Assembly (NCBI GenBank): GCA_015066105.1
Contig: SVOY01000001.1
Span: 372,001 to 436,000 of the forward strand
DNA from: Oscillospiraceae bacterium
GTDB lineage: Bacteria > Bacillota > Clostridia > Oscillospirales > Acutalibacteraceae
DNA length: 64,000 nucleotides
Reading direction: 5' to 3'
In this document: positions 41,377-53,537 of the stretch, one piece after another
Layout of the letters: the number at the start of each line of letters is the position of its first letter
Position numbering within the stretch: the stretch's first letter is position 1
Notes under the pieces: model-generated
The model's input: the letters and a program-made list of their open reading frames with translations, nothing else
Database searches by the model: none
What the model was told of the DNA's origin: nothing
Translations under genes and position numbers: made by a program

Positions 41377-42951
41377 TTACCAGGAAAATTCTTTGTCAAC
41401 AGCTGTTTTCGCATTGTTGTCAACGGCCTTGATTTCAAAGCCGTCCTTGCTCAGTGTAAGCAGAGAAGCAATGTAATTTTCATTCTGCTTTCCGCCGTCA
41501 ACGTAGCCGATGATATCGGGATATTTTTCAGCGGTTTCTTTTTCATAGCCCTCTTTTTCACCGAGAAAACGGCAGGTATGCTCATGGCCGGAGAGTAAAA
41601 GCCTTGTGTTAAGCCTGTCAAGCTCAGCCCAGCCTGCGGCTGAAAGCTCGGGCTCAACGTCGCTTATTTTCCAGGAGTGAGAGAGTGCAATAACCCTTTT
41701 GTTTTTCAGCTCAACATCCTTAAGCCATTCAATCATATCGGCTCTGTAGGTGTTGTAGTCATTCATACCGCCGTATTCAACGTGTGAATCGTCCTTATCC
41801 TCTCCGCTGTCAAGCACAACAAATGAGTAGGGGCCGATATCGGCGGTGTAATAAAACTGCTCAATACCAAGTGCCGCAGGCAAATCCTTTGCATAAGCAC
41901 CTCTTGTCTCATGGTTGCCTCTTACATAAAGCACGGGTCTTGTACCCTCTGAAACTCTGCCACCGAACTGAACGGTGTTTGTAACAACCTGCTGTTCAAA
42001 ATCAACACCGGGCGAAGCATCGCCCAAAAGAATGACACCGTCATAAGCACTGTTAAGGTTGTTGATTGCCGTATAAGCCGTGTCAAGCATTGTGTGCCAG
42101 TCGGAAATTACAAGCCAGGTCTGATTTTCAATGTCGTTATATGTGAAATTGTATTCGGCAGAGGTAACTGTTTTGCCCGTTCTGCTGCCGTAGCTGAATT
42201 CTTCAATAACTCTTGTTGAGCCTATCCTGTAGGAGTTGTTTCTAAGATGCTCGTAGGGTACGGCAACGCTGTGGATTTTGCTGTCACCGTTATTACGTCC
42301 GCCGGTGCTGTCATATACCTTGTATTCCTTGCCCTCGTATGTATATTCTGCCCAGGCTATGCCTTCGTCGCTTGTTGAAAAAACAATGCTGTATTCGTTT
42401 CCGTTGTCAATTACCATAGGCTCAGATGTGATTTTATAGGCTGATAACGGATAAAATGCGTTTATGCCCGCAAGCATAACTGCAATAAGAGAAGCGGCGG
42501 CAACACATTTTTTCGCCTTGCAGGAAAGCTTTGTAAAGAAAAGGGCGAAAAAGGGAACTGCAAGAAGTAAAGCACCCTCGGCAAGGGTTTTTCTGAGGTG
42601 GAGGGCAAAAACCTCACCGCTTTCGCTGACGGCAAGACCGATTGCATAAATAAATGAAAAGATAATAAGAATTACGGAAATCGCAAAGGTAACCGCGTAA
42701 GCAGCCTTGTAGGCCTTGCCGCTGCAAAGGGGCTTATTGTCAAGCTTAAGCCTCAGACCTATACCGAGTAACAGTGAGCATAAGACCATAAGTCCCAGTA
42801 AAAGAACGGGAAAGGCGATAAAGCCGACGGTTTTGCCGATGAAGACCCAGTTTGACCTTGATGCTCTGAACAAAACCGCACCGATTACCGTGAGTGCAAG
42901 CACTGCACAGTGGATAAGCCTTGAGCTGAAAAATTTTCCCTTTTTAGTCAT
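41377..42951 (-). CDS. Membrane-anchored metallophosphoesterase
   Basis: From ATG 42951 (7 nt after GAGGAG on the minus strand; ATG 42957 is too close) the product is 524 aa. Residues 1-165 contain five hydrophobic helices. A beta-rich domain follows, then a calcineurin-like phosphoesterase domain with SDWH, GDASPG, RGNHET, HSW and GHEHTC, giving the dinuclear metal ligands. The catalytic domain comes after the last membrane helix and is probably outside the cell. The beta domain before it (EYSIVFSTSDEGIAWAEYTY) resembles purple-acid-phosphatase-type N-terminal domains. Substrate unknown; extracellular phosphate release from organic esters is possible. Confidence 0.88.
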   Translation of the reverse strand: MTKKGKFFSSRLIHCAVLALTVIGAVLFRASRSNWVFIGKTVGFIAFPVLLLGLMVLCSLLLGIGLRLKLDNKPLCSGKAYKAAYAVTFAISVILIIFSFIYAIGLAVSESGEVFALHLRKTLAEGALLLAVPFFALFFTKLSCKAKKCVAAASLIAVMLAGINAFYPLSAYKITSEPMVIDNGNEYSIVFSTSDEGIAWAEYTYEGKEYKVYDSTGGRNNGDSKIHSVAVPYEHLRNNSYRIGSTRVIEEFSYGSRTGKTVTSAEYNFTYNDIENQTWLVISDWHTMLDTAYTAINNLNSAYDGVILLGDASPGVDFEQQVVTNTVQFGGRVSEGTRPVLYVRGNHETRGAYAKDLPAALGIEQFYYTADIGPYSFVVLDSGEDKDDSHVEYGGMNDYNTYRADMIEWLKDVELKNKRVIALSHSWKISDVEPELSAAGWAELDRLNTRLLLSGHEHTCRFLGEKEGYEKETAEKYPDIIGYVDGGKQNENYIASLLTLSKDGFEIKAVDNNAKTAVDKEFSW

Positions 42952-43078
42952 ATTCATTCTCCTCGTTAATCTTGATAATTATAATATACAAAACATAAAC
43001 TGCAATGTCAATTGTAAAATAAATAAAACGGGGATAAAGTAATTTAATTTATATTTCCTGACTTTGGTATAAAAATAT

Positions 43079-43100
43079 GCCTGTCCGATATCGGGCAGGC
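43079..43100 (-). terminator. Hairpin terminator downstream of sigG
   Basis: On the minus strand GCCTGCCCGA is followed by TATCGGACAGGC-type complement, a 10-bp stem with one mismatch, then ATATTTTTAT. Confidence 0.55.
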
Positions 43101-43108
43101 TATTTTGG

Positions 43109-43882
43109 TTACTTGTGGTGGCTTTTGATGCGGTCAAGCGCACCCTTTTCAAGGCGTGAAACCTGAGCCTGAGAGATGCCGATTTCCTTTGCAACCTCAG
43201 TCTGGGTCATACCCTGCATAAACCTTAAGGAAAGTATATTCTTTTCACGCTCGGGCAGCTCGCGAAGGGATTTTTTTAAAAGAATTTCGTCAATCCAGTT
43301 GATGTCACTGTTATTGTCGCCGACCTGGTCCATTACGTAAATTGTATCGCCGGCGTCATAATAAACGGGCTCATACAGTGAAACGGGCTCAATAATTGCC
43401 TCAAGGGCAAGCACAACGCTTTCTTTTTTCACACCCATTTCTTTTGCAATTTCCTCGGGTGTAGGCTCGCGCTGTGTTTCGTTTACTATCCGCTCCTTAA
43501 TCTGCATTGCGCGGTATGCCGTGTCTCTTATTGAACGGCTGACCCTCACCGGATTGTAGTCTCTGAGATAACGGCGTATTTCTCCTATAATCATCGGCAC
43601 CGCATAGGTGGAAAAGCGGACATTCTGACTTATATCAAAGTTGTCAATTGCTTTTATAAGGCCGATACAGCCCACCTGAAAAAGGTCGTCGCTGTTTTCG
43701 CCCCTTGATGAAAAACGCTGGATAACCGACAGAACGAGCCTTAAATTGCCGTTTATCAGCTTTTCCCGTGCGGCCTTGTCGCCCTCGCGGGATTTTTTAA
43801 GAAGCTCTGTTTTTTCCTTTTCCTTCAGCAGCTTCAGCTTCGTTGTATCTATACCGCAAATTTCAACCTTGTTATAATACAA
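43109..43882 (-). CDS. sigG: Sporulation sigma factor SigG
   Basis: 257 aa using TTG 43882, which is 8 nt after GGGGG and gives the typical N-terminus LYYNKVEICGIDTTKL. Matches B. subtilis SigG closely: REKLINGNLRLVLSVIQRF, DDLFQVGCIGLIKAIDNFD, STYAVPMIIGEIRRYLRDYN, then the region 4 helix-turn-helix TQTEVAKEIGISQAQVSRLE. SigG drives late forespore transcription in endospore formers, so the organism sporulates or recently did. Divergent from the beta-galactosidase gene. Its own expression would be under SigF/SigG-type promoters, which I could not place confidently. Confidence 0.95.
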   Translation of the reverse strand: MYYNKVEICGIDTTKLKLLKEKEKTELLKKSREGDKAAREKLINGNLRLVLSVIQRFSSRGENSDDLFQVGCIGLIKAIDNFDISQNVRFSTYAVPMIIGEIRRYLRDYNPVRVSRSIRDTAYRAMQIKERIVNETQREPTPEEIAKEMGVKKESVVLALEAIIEPVSLYEPVYYDAGDTIYVMDQVGDNNSDINWIDEILLKKSLRELPEREKNILSLRFMQGMTQTEVAKEIGISQAQVSRLEKGALDRIKSHHK

Positions 43883-43945
43883 GATATAACCCCCACAAAA
43901 AATCATTGCTGTAAAAGTATTGGCAATTAAGTTTGTTTTTAGTAA

Positions 43946-43974
43946 TTGAAATAACTGTAATTATATGGTATAAT
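43946..43974 (+). promoter_or_regulatory. SigA promoter of the beta-galactosidase gene
   Basis: TTGAAA (43946-43951), 17-nt spacer, TATAAT (43969-43974), 28 nt before the ATG at 44003. Confidence 0.82.
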
Positions 43975-43981
43975 TATTTAA

Positions 43982-47008
<3,027 letters not shown>

Positions 47009-47049
47009 ATTTGATATTTTGTACAATAATTCAGCATAATATTCGTAAA

Positions 47050-47098
47050 AATGACCAACCAAGTTTTGCTTGAACAAGGTTGGTCATTGTGTTATAAT
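47050..47098 (+). promoter_or_regulatory. Promoter with overlapping inverted-repeat operator for the iol genes
   Basis: TTGAAC (47070-47075), 17-nt spacer, TATAAT (47093-47098). The spacer contains GGTTGGTCATT (47078-47088), which is the exact complement of AATGACCAACC at 47050-47060, an 11-bp inverted repeat spanning the -35 box. It could be an operator for a repressor of the inositol genes and/or the terminator hairpin of the upstream gene. Confidence 0.65.
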
Positions 47099-47159
47099 GT
47101 GTAATGAATAGTGTGGCTTTTAATGCCGTGCGGTAATTTTAATTTTCGGAGGAATCCAT

Positions 47160-48173
47160 ATGAAACAGTTAAACATTGGTATTATCGGTGCAGGTCGTAT
47201 CGGTAAGGTTCACATGCAGTCAATCACTTACAATGTGCCCGGTGCAAGGGTGCTCGGTATCACTGACGTTTTCAAGGACGGCTTACAGGAGCTTGCTGAT
47301 AAGTACGGCATTGAAAAGGTGTATGAGGATTACAGAGAAATGCTTGCAGATAAGGATATCGACGCCGTTCTCGTTTGCTCATCAACAGATACACACGCCG
47401 ATATTTCAATCGAAGCCGCCCGGGCAGGCAAGCACGTTTTCTGCGAAAAGCCCGTTGACCTTACTCCCGAAAAGGTTAAGGCAGTTATCGAAGCTGTTGA
47501 AAAGGCAGGCGTTAAGCTTCAGGTAGGCTTCAACAGACGCTTTGACCATAACTTTGCTCACGTACGTTCACTTATCAATGACGGTAAGGTGGGTAACCTT
47601 GAGCTTATCAAAATTACTTCACGCGACCCCGAGCCTCCCTCAGCCGAATATGCAGCAGTTTCCGGCGGTATGTTCCTTGATATGACAATTCACGATTTTG
47701 ATATGGCACGCTTCCTTGCAGGCTGTGATGTTACAGAGGTTTATGTAAACGCTACCTGTCTTGTTGACCCTGCAATCGGTGAAGCAGGCGACGTTGATAC
47801 TGCTATCATCAACCTCAAGTTTGAAAACGGCGCTCTCGGTGTTATTGATAACAGCCGCCGCGCCGCATACGGCTATGACCAGAGAATTGAGGTTTTCGGC
47901 TCACTCGGTGCAGCTATGGCTGCAAACGATACTCCCACCAATGTTACTGTTATGAACGCTGACGGTGTAACAACCGATAAGCCTCTCTATTTCTTCCTTG
48001 AAAGATATATGCAGTCCTTCCGTGACGAAATGATTCAGTTTGTTGACGCAGTTCAGAACGACAAGCCCACACCCACAACAGGTCTTGACGGTCTTAACTC
48101 AATCCTTGTTGCCCTTGCCGCCAAAAAGTCAGTTGCAGAAGGCAGAGCAGTAAAGATTTCCGAAATCGGCTAA
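47160..48173 (+). CDS. iolG: Inositol 2-dehydrogenase-type oxidoreductase (Gfo/Idh/MocA)
   Basis: A 337-aa protein with the Rossmann start GIIGAGRIGKVH, the CEKP motif (HVFCEKPVDL, about 94-103) carrying the catalytic Lys, GFNRRFD, and the C-terminal motif GGMFLDMTIHDFDMARFL with catalytic Asp/His. It oxidises myo-inositol to scyllo-inosose (2-keto-myo-inositol) with NAD+. Assignment to IolG rather than another Gfo/Idh member rests on length, the HDFDMARF segment and the neighbouring iolD and iolE. CGGAGG precedes the start. Confidence 0.88.
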   Translation: MKQLNIGIIGAGRIGKVHMQSITYNVPGARVLGITDVFKDGLQELADKYGIEKVYEDYREMLADKDIDAVLVCSSTDTHADISIEAARAGKHVFCEKPVDLTPEKVKAVIEAVEKAGVKLQVGFNRRFDHNFAHVRSLINDGKVGNLELIKITSRDPEPPSAEYAAVSGGMFLDMTIHDFDMARFLAGCDVTEVYVNATCLVDPAIGEAGDVDTAIINLKFENGALGVIDNSRRAAYGYDQRIEVFGSLGAAMAANDTPTNVTVMNADGVTTDKPLYFFLERYMQSFRDEMIQFVDAVQNDKPTPTTGLDGLNSILVALAAKKSVAEGRAVKISEIG

Positions 48174-48181
48174 TTAGAAAA

Positions 48182-48208
48182 CCGCAGGCATAACGTCTGC
48201 GGCTTTTT
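48182..48208 (+). terminator. Hairpin between iolG and iolD
   Basis: CCGCAG (48182-48187) pairs with CTGCGG (48197-48202), then CTTTTTC. May attenuate transcription and lower iolD/iolE relative to iolG. Confidence 0.65.
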
Positions 48209-48244
48209 CAGTGAGAATAAACTCATCAGAAAGGATGATTTTTT

Positions 48245-50092
48245 ATGAAGCTTACAATGGCTCAGGCTCTTGTAAAATTTCTTGACAATCAGTATGTCTG
48301 CTTTGACGGCAAAGAGACAAAATTTGTAGACGGCATCTTCGGTATTTTCGGCCACGGATGTGTTGTAGGTGTAGGTCAGGCTCTTGAGCAGGGCGGTCAC
48401 AGCCTTACATATTATCAGGGTCATAATGAGCAGGGTATGGCTCACGCCGCCATTGCCTTTGCAAAGCAGATGAACAGAAGAAAGATTATTCCCTGCGTTT
48501 CATCTATAGGCCCCGGTGCCCTCAATATGGTTACTGCCTGCGGCACTGCTACAGCTAACCGTATCCCCTTGCTTGTTCTTCCCGGCGATACCTTTGCCTG
48601 CCGTCAGCCCGACCCCGTGCTGCAGCAGATTGAGCAGTTTGACAGCTGTGCAATTACCGCAAACGATGCCTTCAAGGCCGTGTGCAAGTATTGGGACAGA
48701 ATCAACCGTCCCGAGCAGCTCATGACTGCCTGCATCAATGCAATGCGCGTGCTTACAGACCCCGCCGACACAGGTGCGGTTTGCATTGCAATGCCCCAGG
48801 ATGTTGAGGCTGAGGCCTTTGATTATCCCGATTATTTCCTTGAAAAGAGAGTATGGTATATAGACAGACGCGTACCCTCTGAAAGAGAGATTGACGCCGC
48901 CTGCGAGCTTATCGCAGGTGCAAAGAATCCTATGATTATTGTTGGTGGCGGTGTTACTTATTCAAACAGCTACGAAGCAGTTCTCGCCATGGCTGAAAAG
49001 TACAACATTCCCATCGGCGAAACCCAGGCCGGTAAGGGTCAGGTTCCCTTTGAGCATCCGCTCAATATGGGCGGCTGCGGTGTAACGGGCGGTCCTGCCG
49101 CTAACGCTGTTGCCAAAAAGGCAGACCTTGTTATTGCCGTTGGTACAAGACTTACCGACTTTACAACCTGCTCAAAGTGGGGCTTCCATAACCCCGATGT
49201 AAAGATGCTTTCAATCAATGTGTGCTCCTTTGACGCATTCAAGATGGATTCAACCGCAGTTGTTGCCGATGCAAAGGCCGCCTGCGATGCAATCACCGCA
49301 AAGCTTGACGGCTACAAATCAGCCTGGGGCAGTGAGCTTGCCGATATCAAGGCCGATTACGTTGCCGAGATTGAACGCTGTCATACAGAAAAGCTTGACG
49401 GCGTGCTTTCACAGAAGAGAGCACTCGGCATTATCAATGAGGTTGTAGCTGACGATTCAATCGTTCTCGGCTCCTCGGGCTCACTTCCCGGTTGCCTTCA
49501 GAGAATATGGAAGTCTAAGGCTCCTTATACCTATCACCTTGAATACGGCTTCTCCTGTATGGGCTATGAAATCTGCGGTGCTCTCGGTGCAAAAATGGCC
49601 TGCCCCGAAAGAGAGGTTTACTCAATGGTGGGCGACGGCAGCTTCCTTATGCTTCACAGTGAGCTTTACACGGCCGTTCAGGAAAACAAAAAGGTCAACA
49701 TTATGCTTTTTGACAACAGTGGCTGGGGATGCATTGAAAATCTTCAGAACAACCAGGGCACAGACACCTTCGGCACACGCTTTACAAGAAGAAACGATGA
49801 AAGCGGACTTCTTGACGGCGAGGTTATTATGACGGATTATGCAAAAATTGCCGAGGGCTACGGCTGTAAGGCTTACAGCATTTATACCGAAGAGGAGCTT
49901 TACGCCGCACTTGAGGACAGCAAAAAGCAGACAGTGCCCACCTTCTTTGACATCAAGGTAGGTCACAAGTCAATGACTGACGGCTACGATTCCTGGTGGA
50001 GAGTAGGCGTTGCAGAGGTATCAGAAAGTGCAACTGTGCAGGCCTGCTACGAGGATATGAAGGCCAACATTGAAAAGGCACGACTTTATTAA
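48245..50092 (+). CDS. iolD: 3D-(3,5/4)-trihydroxycyclohexane-1,2-dione hydrolase
   Basis: A 615-aa thiamine-diphosphate enzyme. N-terminal ThDP domain with GIFGHGCVVGVGQAL and the catalytic Glu segment YYQGHNEQGMAHAAIAFAKQ (about 56-75), a central domain with NPMIIVGGGVTYS, and the C-terminal pyrophosphate-binding domain with YSMVGDGSFLMLHSEL and LFDNSGWG. The EQGM-type substrate motif and length fit IolD, which opens the inositol-derived ring to 5-deoxy-D-glucuronate. 71 nt downstream of iolG, 30 nt before iolE. Confidence 0.93.
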   Translation: MKLTMAQALVKFLDNQYVCFDGKETKFVDGIFGIFGHGCVVGVGQALEQGGHSLTYYQGHNEQGMAHAAIAFAKQMNRRKIIPCVSSIGPGALNMVTACGTATANRIPLLVLPGDTFACRQPDPVLQQIEQFDSCAITANDAFKAVCKYWDRINRPEQLMTACINAMRVLTDPADTGAVCIAMPQDVEAEAFDYPDYFLEKRVWYIDRRVPSEREIDAACELIAGAKNPMIIVGGGVTYSNSYEAVLAMAEKYNIPIGETQAGKGQVPFEHPLNMGGCGVTGGPAANAVAKKADLVIAVGTRLTDFTTCSKWGFHNPDVKMLSINVCSFDAFKMDSTAVVADAKAACDAITAKLDGYKSAWGSELADIKADYVAEIERCHTEKLDGVLSQKRALGIINEVVADDSIVLGSSGSLPGCLQRIWKSKAPYTYHLEYGFSCMGYEICGALGAKMACPEREVYSMVGDGSFLMLHSELYTAVQENKKVNIMLFDNSGWGCIENLQNNQGTDTFGTRFTRRNDESGLLDGEVIMTDYAKIAEGYGCKAYSIYTEEELYAALEDSKKQTVPTFFDIKVGHKSMTDGYDSWWRVGVAEVSESATVQACYEDMKANIEKARLY

Positions 50093-50122
50093 GAAAATAA
50101 CAAGGATAAAGGAGTAATAATT

Positions 50123-51016
50123 ATGCTTAACAAAGAAAAGGTTAATCTTGCCTGTGCCCCCATCGCATGGACAAACGACGATATGCCCGACCTCGGTGCC
50201 GAAAACACCTTTGAGCAGTGCGTGAGCGAAATGGCACTTGCAGGCTTCACCGGCAGCGAAATCGGCAACAAATATCCCAAGGATGTTGAAACCCTTAAGC
50301 ACAAGCTTGAGGTAAGAGGTATGAGAATCTGCAACGCCTGGTTCTCCTCACTTCTTCTTTCAGAGGGCTACGAGGCAACAATCGAAGCCTTTATCAAGCA
50401 CAGAGATTTCCTTCACGCACTCGGTGCAAAGGTTATCGGTGCTTCTGAGCAGGGCAACAGTATTCAGGGCAAGGATTTAAGCATCTTCGGTGCAAAGCCC
50501 GAATACACTGAGGAGCAGTGGCAGCTCATTGCAAGGGGCTTTAACGAAATGGGCCGCCTTGCAAAGGAAAAGGGCATGTATTTCACCGTTCACCATCATA
50601 TGGGCACCGGTGTGCAGACCGAGGCTGAAATTGACAAGCTTATGGAGCTTACAGACCCCGACCTTGTTTATCTTCTTTTTGATACGGGTCATCTTTCCTT
50701 CAGCGGTGAGGATGTTATCGGCGTGCTTAAAAAGTATGTAAACAGAGTCAAGCATGTTCATCTCAAGAGCATCCGTCAGAGCGTTATTGACGAGGCTAAG
50801 GTTAAGGGCTACAGCTTCCTTGACTGTGTGCGCGCAGGCTCATTCACCGTTCCCGGTGACGGCGACTTTGACTTTACTCCCGTTTTCGATATTCTTGACG
50901 AAGCAGGCTATGAAGGCTGGGTTGTTGTTGAGGCTGAGCAGGACCCCGCAGTTGCAAATCCCTATGAATATGCAGTTCTTGCAAGAAATTATATAAGAGA
51001 AAAGACAGGTCTTTAA
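50123..51016 (+). CDS. iolE: 2-keto-myo-inositol dehydratase
   Basis: A 297-aa TIM-barrel protein of the xylose-isomerase-like superfamily. The start [15 protein letters not shown] is characteristic of IolE; further marks are [57 protein letters not shown], the GDGDFDF segment and [11 protein letters not shown], giving the metal ligands Glu, Asp, His and Glu. It dehydrates scyllo-inosose to the diketone used by IolD. GGAG precedes the start. The operon stops after this gene; iolB, iolC, iolJ, iolA and an inositol transporter are not in the window. Confidence 0.93.
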   Translation: MLNKEKVNLACAPIAWTNDDMPDLGAENTFEQCVSEMALAGFTGSEIGNKYPKDVETLKHKLEVRGMRICNAWFSSLLLSEGYEATIEAFIKHRDFLHALGAKVIGASEQGNSIQGKDLSIFGAKPEYTEEQWQLIARGFNEMGRLAKEKGMYFTVHHHMGTGVQTEAEIDKLMELTDPDLVYLLFDTGHLSFSGEDVIGVLKKYVNRVKHVHLKSIRQSVIDEAKVKGYSFLDCVRAGSFTVPGDGDFDFTPVFDILDEAGYEGWVVVEAEQDPAVANPYEYAVLARNYIREKTGL

Positions 51017-51027
51017 TTAAAAGAAGT

Positions 51028-51065
51028 GCACAGTATAGGGTCAGGCCTTATACTGTGCTGATTTT
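51028..51065 (+). terminator. Intrinsic terminator after iolE
   Basis: GCACAGTATA (51028-51037) pairs with TATACTGTGC (51049-51058), 10 bp, followed by TGATTTTTG. Confidence 0.85.
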
Positions 51066-51076
51066 TGAGGTGGAAT

Positions 51077-52447
51077 ATGAAGAATTTGAAGTTTTATCAC
51101 CTGACTGACCTTCATTACTACGCTAATGAAAGAATCGGCTCAAGCGGTGTTGCATATAAGCTCAAGTGTGAGCTTGACCAGAAATGTATGGCTGAAAGCG
51201 GTGCTATTGTTGATGCCGCCTTCAAGGCACTTTGTGAGGATAAGGAAATTGACATTGTTCTTATTTCCGGTGACCTTACCTTTGACGGTGAAAAGCAGAG
51301 CCACGATGCTCTTGTTGAAAAGCTGCAGAAGCTCAAGGATAACGGAAAAAGAGTTTTCACAACCTTTGCCACCCACGATTTTTATATGCACGCCCGTAAA
51401 TATACCGACGAAGAGGGCGAAACCGAGCTTCCAAAATATACAAGGGCAGAGCTTCGCAATCTCTATAACGATTTCGGCTACAGCGATGCTATTGCAGAGC
51501 ACAAGGGCTCCTATTCCTACTGTGTTCAGCTTTCTGAGGATGTGAGAATGCTTGCACTCAACGATGACGGAGATTTCGACGAATTCTGCGGTTATTACAA
51601 CGATTTGCTCTTTTGGATAAAGCAGCAGGTTGAGGAAGCAAAAAAGGCAGGCTGTGAAATTTTTGCAATGACACACCATCCCGTTGTGGAGCCGTCACCC
51701 GTTTATCCCTTGTTTTCACACAAGGCTATGCTCGGCGGCTACGAGTTTACAACACCGTACCTTGCAGACCTCGGCATAAGATATGTTTTTGTGGGTCACA
51801 CACATATTCACGATATTGACTATATCGAGAGCAAAAAGGGCAACCGACTTTATCAGATTAACACCGCATCGCTCACGGCATATCCGCTTGCATACCGTGT
51901 TGCAGAGTTCTCCGACGAAGGAATGGATGTAAAAACCGTTCAGGTTAAGGAAATTGACTTTGACCTTGGCGGAAGAGATGTGCTTGAATATGCAAAAGAG
52001 CATTTTACTTATATGATAAAGAGCGTGTTTGATTCCATTGAGCACGATTATGAAAAATTTATTCTTCTCTCGCAGGGCTTCAGCGGAGAAGGGGATAAGC
52101 TCCGTAAGCTTCAGCCGGTTGTGCAGAAGCTTGGCACCTTTGCAAACAGACTTACCTTCAAAAAGCTTTGCGGTCTTTTCGACTGCGGCAAATATGTTGA
52201 AGCTGAAATTGCAGATAAAAGCATAATTGAATTTATCTGTCAGGTTATTCTCAATATGTACAGCGGCCGCGAAATCTATTCGCCCGAAACGCCCGAGTAC
52301 AAGGCCTTTATTCCCTTGTGCAAAAGGCTCGGCAAGGTTGTTAAGCTCAAGGATTTCCACGGAAATCCCGTTGCACTTGATAAGCTTGTTGCCGACGTGC
52401 TTTATGATGACAACGGCATTGATGACTGGGATGCAATGCTTAAATAA
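51077..52447 (+). CDS. Cytoplasmic metallophosphoesterase
   Basis: A 456-aa protein from ATG 51077, 6 nt after GAGGTGG. Calcineurin-like motifs: TDLHYY (metal site 1), ISGDLTFDGE, FATHDFY where GNHD is usual (so the Asn ligand is replaced by Thr), MTHHPV, and FVGHTHIHDID. The C-terminal 180 residues are helical and form an extra domain. No signal peptide. It stands just after the inositol genes beyond a terminator; involvement in inositol-phosphate breakdown is conceivable but not shown. The altered GNH motif is worth noting. Confidence 0.85.
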   Translation: MKNLKFYHLTDLHYYANERIGSSGVAYKLKCELDQKCMAESGAIVDAAFKALCEDKEIDIVLISGDLTFDGEKQSHDALVEKLQKLKDNGKRVFTTFATHDFYMHARKYTDEEGETELPKYTRAELRNLYNDFGYSDAIAEHKGSYSYCVQLSEDVRMLALNDDGDFDEFCGYYNDLLFWIKQQVEEAKKAGCEIFAMTHHPVVEPSPVYPLFSHKAMLGGYEFTTPYLADLGIRYVFVGHTHIHDIDYIESKKGNRLYQINTASLTAYPLAYRVAEFSDEGMDVKTVQVKEIDFDLGGRDVLEYAKEHFTYMIKSVFDSIEHDYEKFILLSQGFSGEGDKLRKLQPVVQKLGTFANRLTFKKLCGLFDCGKYVEAEIADKSIIEFICQVILNMYSGREIYSPETPEYKAFIPLCKRLGKVVKLKDFHGNPVALDKLVADVLYDDNGIDDWDAMLK

Positions 52448-52456
52448 AAGGAATAA

Positions 52457-52490
52457 AAAAGCTACGGATGAGTTGAAATCCGTAGCTTTT
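52457..52490. terminator. Bidirectional terminator between convergent genes
   Basis: AAAAGCTACGGAT (52457-52469) pairs with ATCCGTAGCTTTT (52478-52490), 13 bp, with A tract before and T tract after. Confidence 0.92.
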
Positions 52491-52496
52491 ATCATA

Positions 52497-53522
52497 TTAT
52501 TTTTCCCACTTCATAACGGTTTTGCCGAAGGTGTTCTGAATGTCAAAGTCAAAGGCCTCGGTTATATCCTTTATGCTTCTTACGGGGCGTACGTGACCGA
52601 CCATACGGGAAAGATGCTCAACTATTTCGGGATATTTATCGTACATATCAACGGTTTTCTGAAAATCCTCACGGCCGCTTCTGCTTGAGCCGAAGATGCG
52701 AAGGCCCTTTTCAAGCACCATTCTTGTGTTTATGGGTACGGGATATTCGCTTACGCCGAGAATGGAAATTGTTCCCTCGGGGTTGATGTAGTCGATAATC
52801 TGATTGATGGCAATCTGTGAGCCGTTGCCGCCCACACATTCAAAGGCGTGGTCAACATGAAGGTCCTCGGGAATCTGTGAGGTAAGATAGGTTTCATCCG
52901 CAAAGGTGAAGTCGGCAAGCTTTTTGGGCACGATGCCGAAAACGCAAATCTTACTTTCGGGGAAAAACTTTCTAAGGAAAAGTCCCGTCATAAAGCTGAG
53001 GATACCGTCACCCCAGATGCCGATGGTGTTTCTTCTTGAATGTGCAATTTTGTCAAAGCGTGAAATTGCGTGCACGCTTACGGAAACAATCTCTGTAAAG
53101 GATGCAACCGTGGGGTCAATTCCTTCGGGGAGAAGAACGAGTCTGTCTGCGGGCAGCTGAACGTATTCCTGCATAAAGCCGTCAAAGCCGCTTGCGCGGA
53201 ATTTGCTTGAGCGCAGATAGTTTTCTGCAATGATATCGTCCTTTTCCGTGGGAGTGTTGGGTATCATAACAACCATATCTCCGGGCTTGAAGGAGCCGTC
53301 GGGAGCATGTACAACCTCGCCGACTGCTTCGTGGATAAGAGCCATAGGAAGCTTTTGGGCCAGAACCTTTGCATCACGCTGACCCTGGAAGTATCTCTGG
53401 TCTGCGTGGCAGATTGAAAGATATTTGGGTCTTACGATAACATCGCTGCTGAAAATATCAATTTCTGAAAATTCAATTTCGATTTTTCTCGGCTGAGTCA
53501 ATCTGTAAACTGTGTTAAGCAT
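52497..53522 (-). CDS. TarJ-like ribulose-5-phosphate reductase (zinc-type alcohol dehydrogenase)
   Basis: A 341-aa MDR-family protein. N-terminal catalytic domain with SICHADQRYFQGQRD and MALIHEAVGEVV (zinc ligands Cys and His-Glu), KPGDMVVMIPN, then a Rossmann domain (GIWGDGILSFMTGLFLRKF). The distinctive start with RPKYLSICHADQRYFQG is that of TarJ/ribitol-5-phosphate dehydrogenases, which reduce ribulose 5-phosphate with NADPH. It lies 15 nt downstream of the cytidylyltransferase gene, the same pairing as tarI-tarJ, so together they should make CDP-ribitol for wall or surface polymers. GAGGTAA precedes the start. Confidence 0.85.
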   Translation of the reverse strand: MLNTVYRLTQPRKIEIEFSEIDIFSSDVIVRPKYLSICHADQRYFQGQRDAKVLAQKLPMALIHEAVGEVVHAPDGSFKPGDMVVMIPNTPTEKDDIIAENYLRSSKFRASGFDGFMQEYVQLPADRLVLLPEGIDPTVASFTEIVSVSVHAISRFDKIAHSRRNTIGIWGDGILSFMTGLFLRKFFPESKICVFGIVPKKLADFTFADETYLTSQIPEDLHVDHAFECVGGNGSQIAINQIIDYINPEGTISILGVSEYPVPINTRMVLEKGLRIFGSSRSGREDFQKTVDMYDKYPEIVEHLSRMVGHVRPVRSIKDITEAFDFDIQNTFGKTVMKWEK

Positions 53523-53537
53523 TTAATTTACCTCTTA

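Noticed and set aside
51716-52495. 259-codon minus-strand open frame opposite the metallophosphoesterase
   Set aside because: The amino acid pattern is that of antisense shadow sequence; the plus strand holds a coherent enzyme with conserved motifs.
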